This document shows, one piece after another, positions 4,264 through 6,017 of a stretch of DNA of 6,017 nt. How positions within the stretch are numbered: the stretch's first letter is position 1; every line of letters starts with the position of its first letter. Location: contig DKKJ01000049.1 in NCBI GenBank assembly GCA_002455175.1, forward strand, positions 9,477 through 15,493, read 5' to 3'. Source of the DNA: Opitutaceae bacterium UBA6669 (GTDB taxonomy: Bacteria > Verrucomicrobiota > Verrucomicrobiia > Opitutales > Opitutaceae). The notes beneath the pieces are model-generated. The model had not been told where the DNA came from and did no database searches. It saw nothing but the letters and a program-made list of their open reading frames with translations. A program made the position numbers and the translations under genes.

Positions 4264-6017
4264 ATGACCCCCAACTCCCGTTCTCTCCTTTTCGCTTATG
4301 CGTCGCCGCGCTTGAGCCACTGTTTTCGCGCATTCGTCGCGATCGCCTATACCGTGCTGGCCTGCGCAGCATTTGCACAGGTGCCGCGCATCACTTTCAA
4401 CGTTCCTGCAAGTGATGCCACCGTGTCATTAAAACGGTTCGCGGAGCAGTCCGGCCAGGAAATCGTTTACCCGCCCGAGTCGGTGAAAGGAGTGCGTACC
4501 AACGAGGTGCGCGGCGAATTCACGGCGCGCGAGGCGATCGATGCGCTCGTTGCCGGCACGCCACTCAGGGTGCTCGAATCGAAATCGGGTGCTTTTGCCA
4601 TCAACCGGGCTCCTGACCCAAACGTCTCAGGGGCGGCAAGCGAGACTCGGAGCGACCGCCCCCTGATCCCGGTAGTAAACGATAAGATCGCGGCCAGACC
4701 GTCAAAGGGAGAGGAGACCGTCGTTAATCTTTCTCCGCTCACCGTGAATACGGACAAGGATGACGGTTTTGCCGCGGCCAATGCCGGCACCGCCACCCGC
4801 CTCGCGCTCGATATGAAGGACGTGCCCGCGCCGTTCTCCATTATGACGCAGGAGTTTATCGATGCTCTCGGCATCCGGGATGTGTCGGAAGCCGTGGCTT
4901 GGATGCCGAATGTTGGCGCGGTGCCTTCCGAGGATGTCACCACCAATCCGCTCCTTTTTAATTCCCGCGGTGTCCGCAACAACCGCGGTCAGACGCGCAA
5001 TAACTACCTGACTGGCGGACTCAACGACAGCTACGCCCTCGAGCGCTACGAGTTCGGCCGCGGGCCCAATGCCGCGCTGTTCAACATCGGCGCCAACTCG
5101 TCGCTGACCGGCGGCCTCGGCGCGCAGACCAAGCGGCCTCGTTTTGACCGGAATTTCGAAACGGTCACGGCGTCCATCGGCTCCTGGGACAACCTGCGCA
5201 CGACGCTCGACGTCAACCGCGCGCTCACGGACAAGGTGGCGGTGCGCGGTAACCTGCTTTGGGCTGACAGCCGCGGGTTTCTTGATCGCAGCTACTCGAA
5301 GAGCAAGGGCGTGACGGCGGCCATCGCATACCTCATGACGCCGAAGACCGAGGTCCGGATCGAAGGCGCCTATGATCGGATGATGCGTCACCAGCCGAGT
5401 CCAGATATTTTCGACGCGCTTAGCGGCTGGGACGGTGTGACCGTTTTCCGCGAACCTATCTCGAATCGGATTCTCGGTACCCAGACGGCGCCGGGCGTAG
5501 CCAATTCGCTCGGCTATATACTGTCCTTTCAGGGCGAGGCGCAAGGCGTCAACCGGCGCGCTGGCAAATATTACGTCTGGAACGCGTTCAACGGGCAAAG
5601 TGCCATCATGAATTACCAGAACGAGGCATTCACCCGCAAAGGCGACGACACGGCCAACACGCCGGTCTACGCCAACGGCGTGCTCTACACGCGCGGCACA
5701 GGGCTACCCTTTGGGCTAGGCTATCAGGGCAACGCGTTCCCGGTCCCGACGCAGTCGCCTGATGGGCAGCACAATTTCCGCTATCAGGAGAACGAGCCAG
5801 CTGACCTCTACGACCGTGCGATCCGGGGTTCTGCTTTCCGACCGATCGGGAACGAAAGCAGTTTTTCGATGGCACCGGACACCTTTTTATATGGCGAGAA
5901 CCTGCGCGACTTCAACGCCAGCATTTCCCACCAGATTGGCGACCGCTGGTTCTTCGAACTCGGGGGCAATATCAACAATGTCTATGGCTACTCAAATCGC
6001 GAGGGAGTAGGCGGCTT
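4264..6017 (+). CDS. TonB-dependent outer-membrane receptor with N-terminal STN signalling domain (3' end cut by window)
   Basis: The reading frame is open from ATG 4264 to the right edge (584 full codons); receptors of this type are often 900-1,100 residues, so a large part of the barrel is missing. Layout: signal peptide 1-39 (FRAFVAIAYTVLACAAFA, cut before Gln39); STN domain about 42-115 (ITFNVPASDATVSLKRFAEQ, VRGEFTAREAIDALVAGT); linker with a possible TonB-box-like VVNLSPLTV at 153-161; plug about 180-290, including DVPAPFSIMTQEFIDALG and the end-of-plug signature FGRGPNAALFNIGANS at 264-279; then beta-barrel strands with alternating aromatic residues. It would take a ligand through the outer membrane using TonB energy and signal occupancy to the FecR-type protein upstream. 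ATG 4264 is preferred: an in-frame TAA lies at 4195-4197, no earlier ATG exists and the signal peptide follows at once. No Shine-Dalgarno sequence is seen. The ligand is not readable; siderophore/iron chelate or oligosaccharide are both open. Confidence 0.92.
   Translation, partial: MTPNSRSLLFAYASPRLSHCFRAFVAIAYTVLACAAFAQVPRITFNVPASDATVSLKRFAEQSGQEIVYPPESVKGVRTNEVRGEFTAREAIDALVAGTPLRVLESKSGAFAINRAPDPNVSGAASETRSDRPLIPVVNDKIAARPSKGEETVVNLSPLTVNTDKDDGFAAANAGTATRLALDMKDVPAPFSIMTQEFIDALGIRDVSEAVAWMPNVGAVPSEDVTTNPLLFNSRGVRNNRGQTRNNYLTGGLNDSYALERYEFGRGPNAALFNIGANSSLTGGLGAQTKRPRFDRNFETVTASIGSWDNLRTTLDVNRALTDKVAVRGNLLWADSRGFLDRSYSKSKGVTAAIAYLMTPKTEVRIEGAYDRMMRHQPSPDIFDALSGWDGVTVFREPISNRILGTQTAPGVANSLGYILSFQGEAQGVNRRAGKYYVWNAFNGQSAIMNYQNEAFTRKGDDTANTPVYANGVLYTRGTGLPFGLGYQGNAFPVPTQSPDGQHNFRYQENEPADLYDRAIRGSAFRPIGNESSFSMAPDTFLYGENLRDFNASISHQIGDRWFFELGGNINNVYGYSNREGVGG

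Noticed and set aside
4140..4415. Forward frame of 91 codons spanning the gap and receptor start
   Set aside because: It overlaps the signal peptide and STN coding region in another frame and has no domain or ribosome binding site.
4702..5598. Minus-strand frame of 298 codons opposite the receptor
   Set aside because: It has no recognisable domain and sits fully under the clearly coding receptor frame; a shadow of GC-rich codon use.

Overview
The window looks like a chromosomal fragment of a moderately GC-rich, Gram-negative, diderm bacterium. The style of the sigma factor, the FecR protein and above all the TonB-dependent receptor (an STN domain, then an 'LSPLTV...DDGF...TATRL' linker leading into the plug) is what I associate with Verrucomicrobiota, class Opitutae. 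This assignment is an inference from protein style; no rRNA or other marker is present. All genes read on the + strand and no mobile element, tRNA, rRNA or CRISPR is visible.

Region 1 (about 1-2290) is a three-gene cassette of exported proteins. It holds a signal-peptide-bearing alpha/beta hydrolase of the acetyl esterase/lipase type with a complete Ser-Asp-His triad. Next, in an ATGA overlap, comes an exported NTF2/SnoaL-like protein. After a 66-nt gap follows a second NTF2/SnoaL-like protein, which is a clear paralog of the first but carries a lipobox. The two paralogs align without gaps over their last 122 residues, about 60% identical by hand count, and share an unusually conserved acidic/proline-rich C-terminal tail. 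A hydrolase plus two differently anchored NTF2-fold proteins suggests a small envelope module acting on an esterified substrate. The substrate cannot be read from sequence.

Region 2 (2291-2470) is a leader with weak inverted repeats and no convincing gene.

Region 3 (2471-6017) is a cell-surface signalling locus in the order FecI-type ECF sigma factor, FecR-type anti-sigma/regulator (ATGA overlap with the sigma gene), 198-nt gap, and a TonB-dependent outer-membrane receptor that runs off the right edge. The receptor starts with a signal peptide and an N-terminal STN signalling domain, and the FecR protein ends in an STN-like domain. By analogy with Fec-type systems, the receptor senses its ligand, passes the signal through the periplasmic STN domain to FecR in the inner membrane, and FecR controls the sigma factor, which probably drives receptor expression. 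The ligand is unknown; an iron chelate or an oligosaccharide are both plausible in this lineage.

Several starts (1703, 2471, 4264) lack a Shine-Dalgarno sequence although in-frame stops upstream of 1703 and 4264 limit the alternatives, while 105 and 3037 have strong ones. The leader of the first gene carries two overlapping palindromes that could alternately expose or bury its ribosome binding site.
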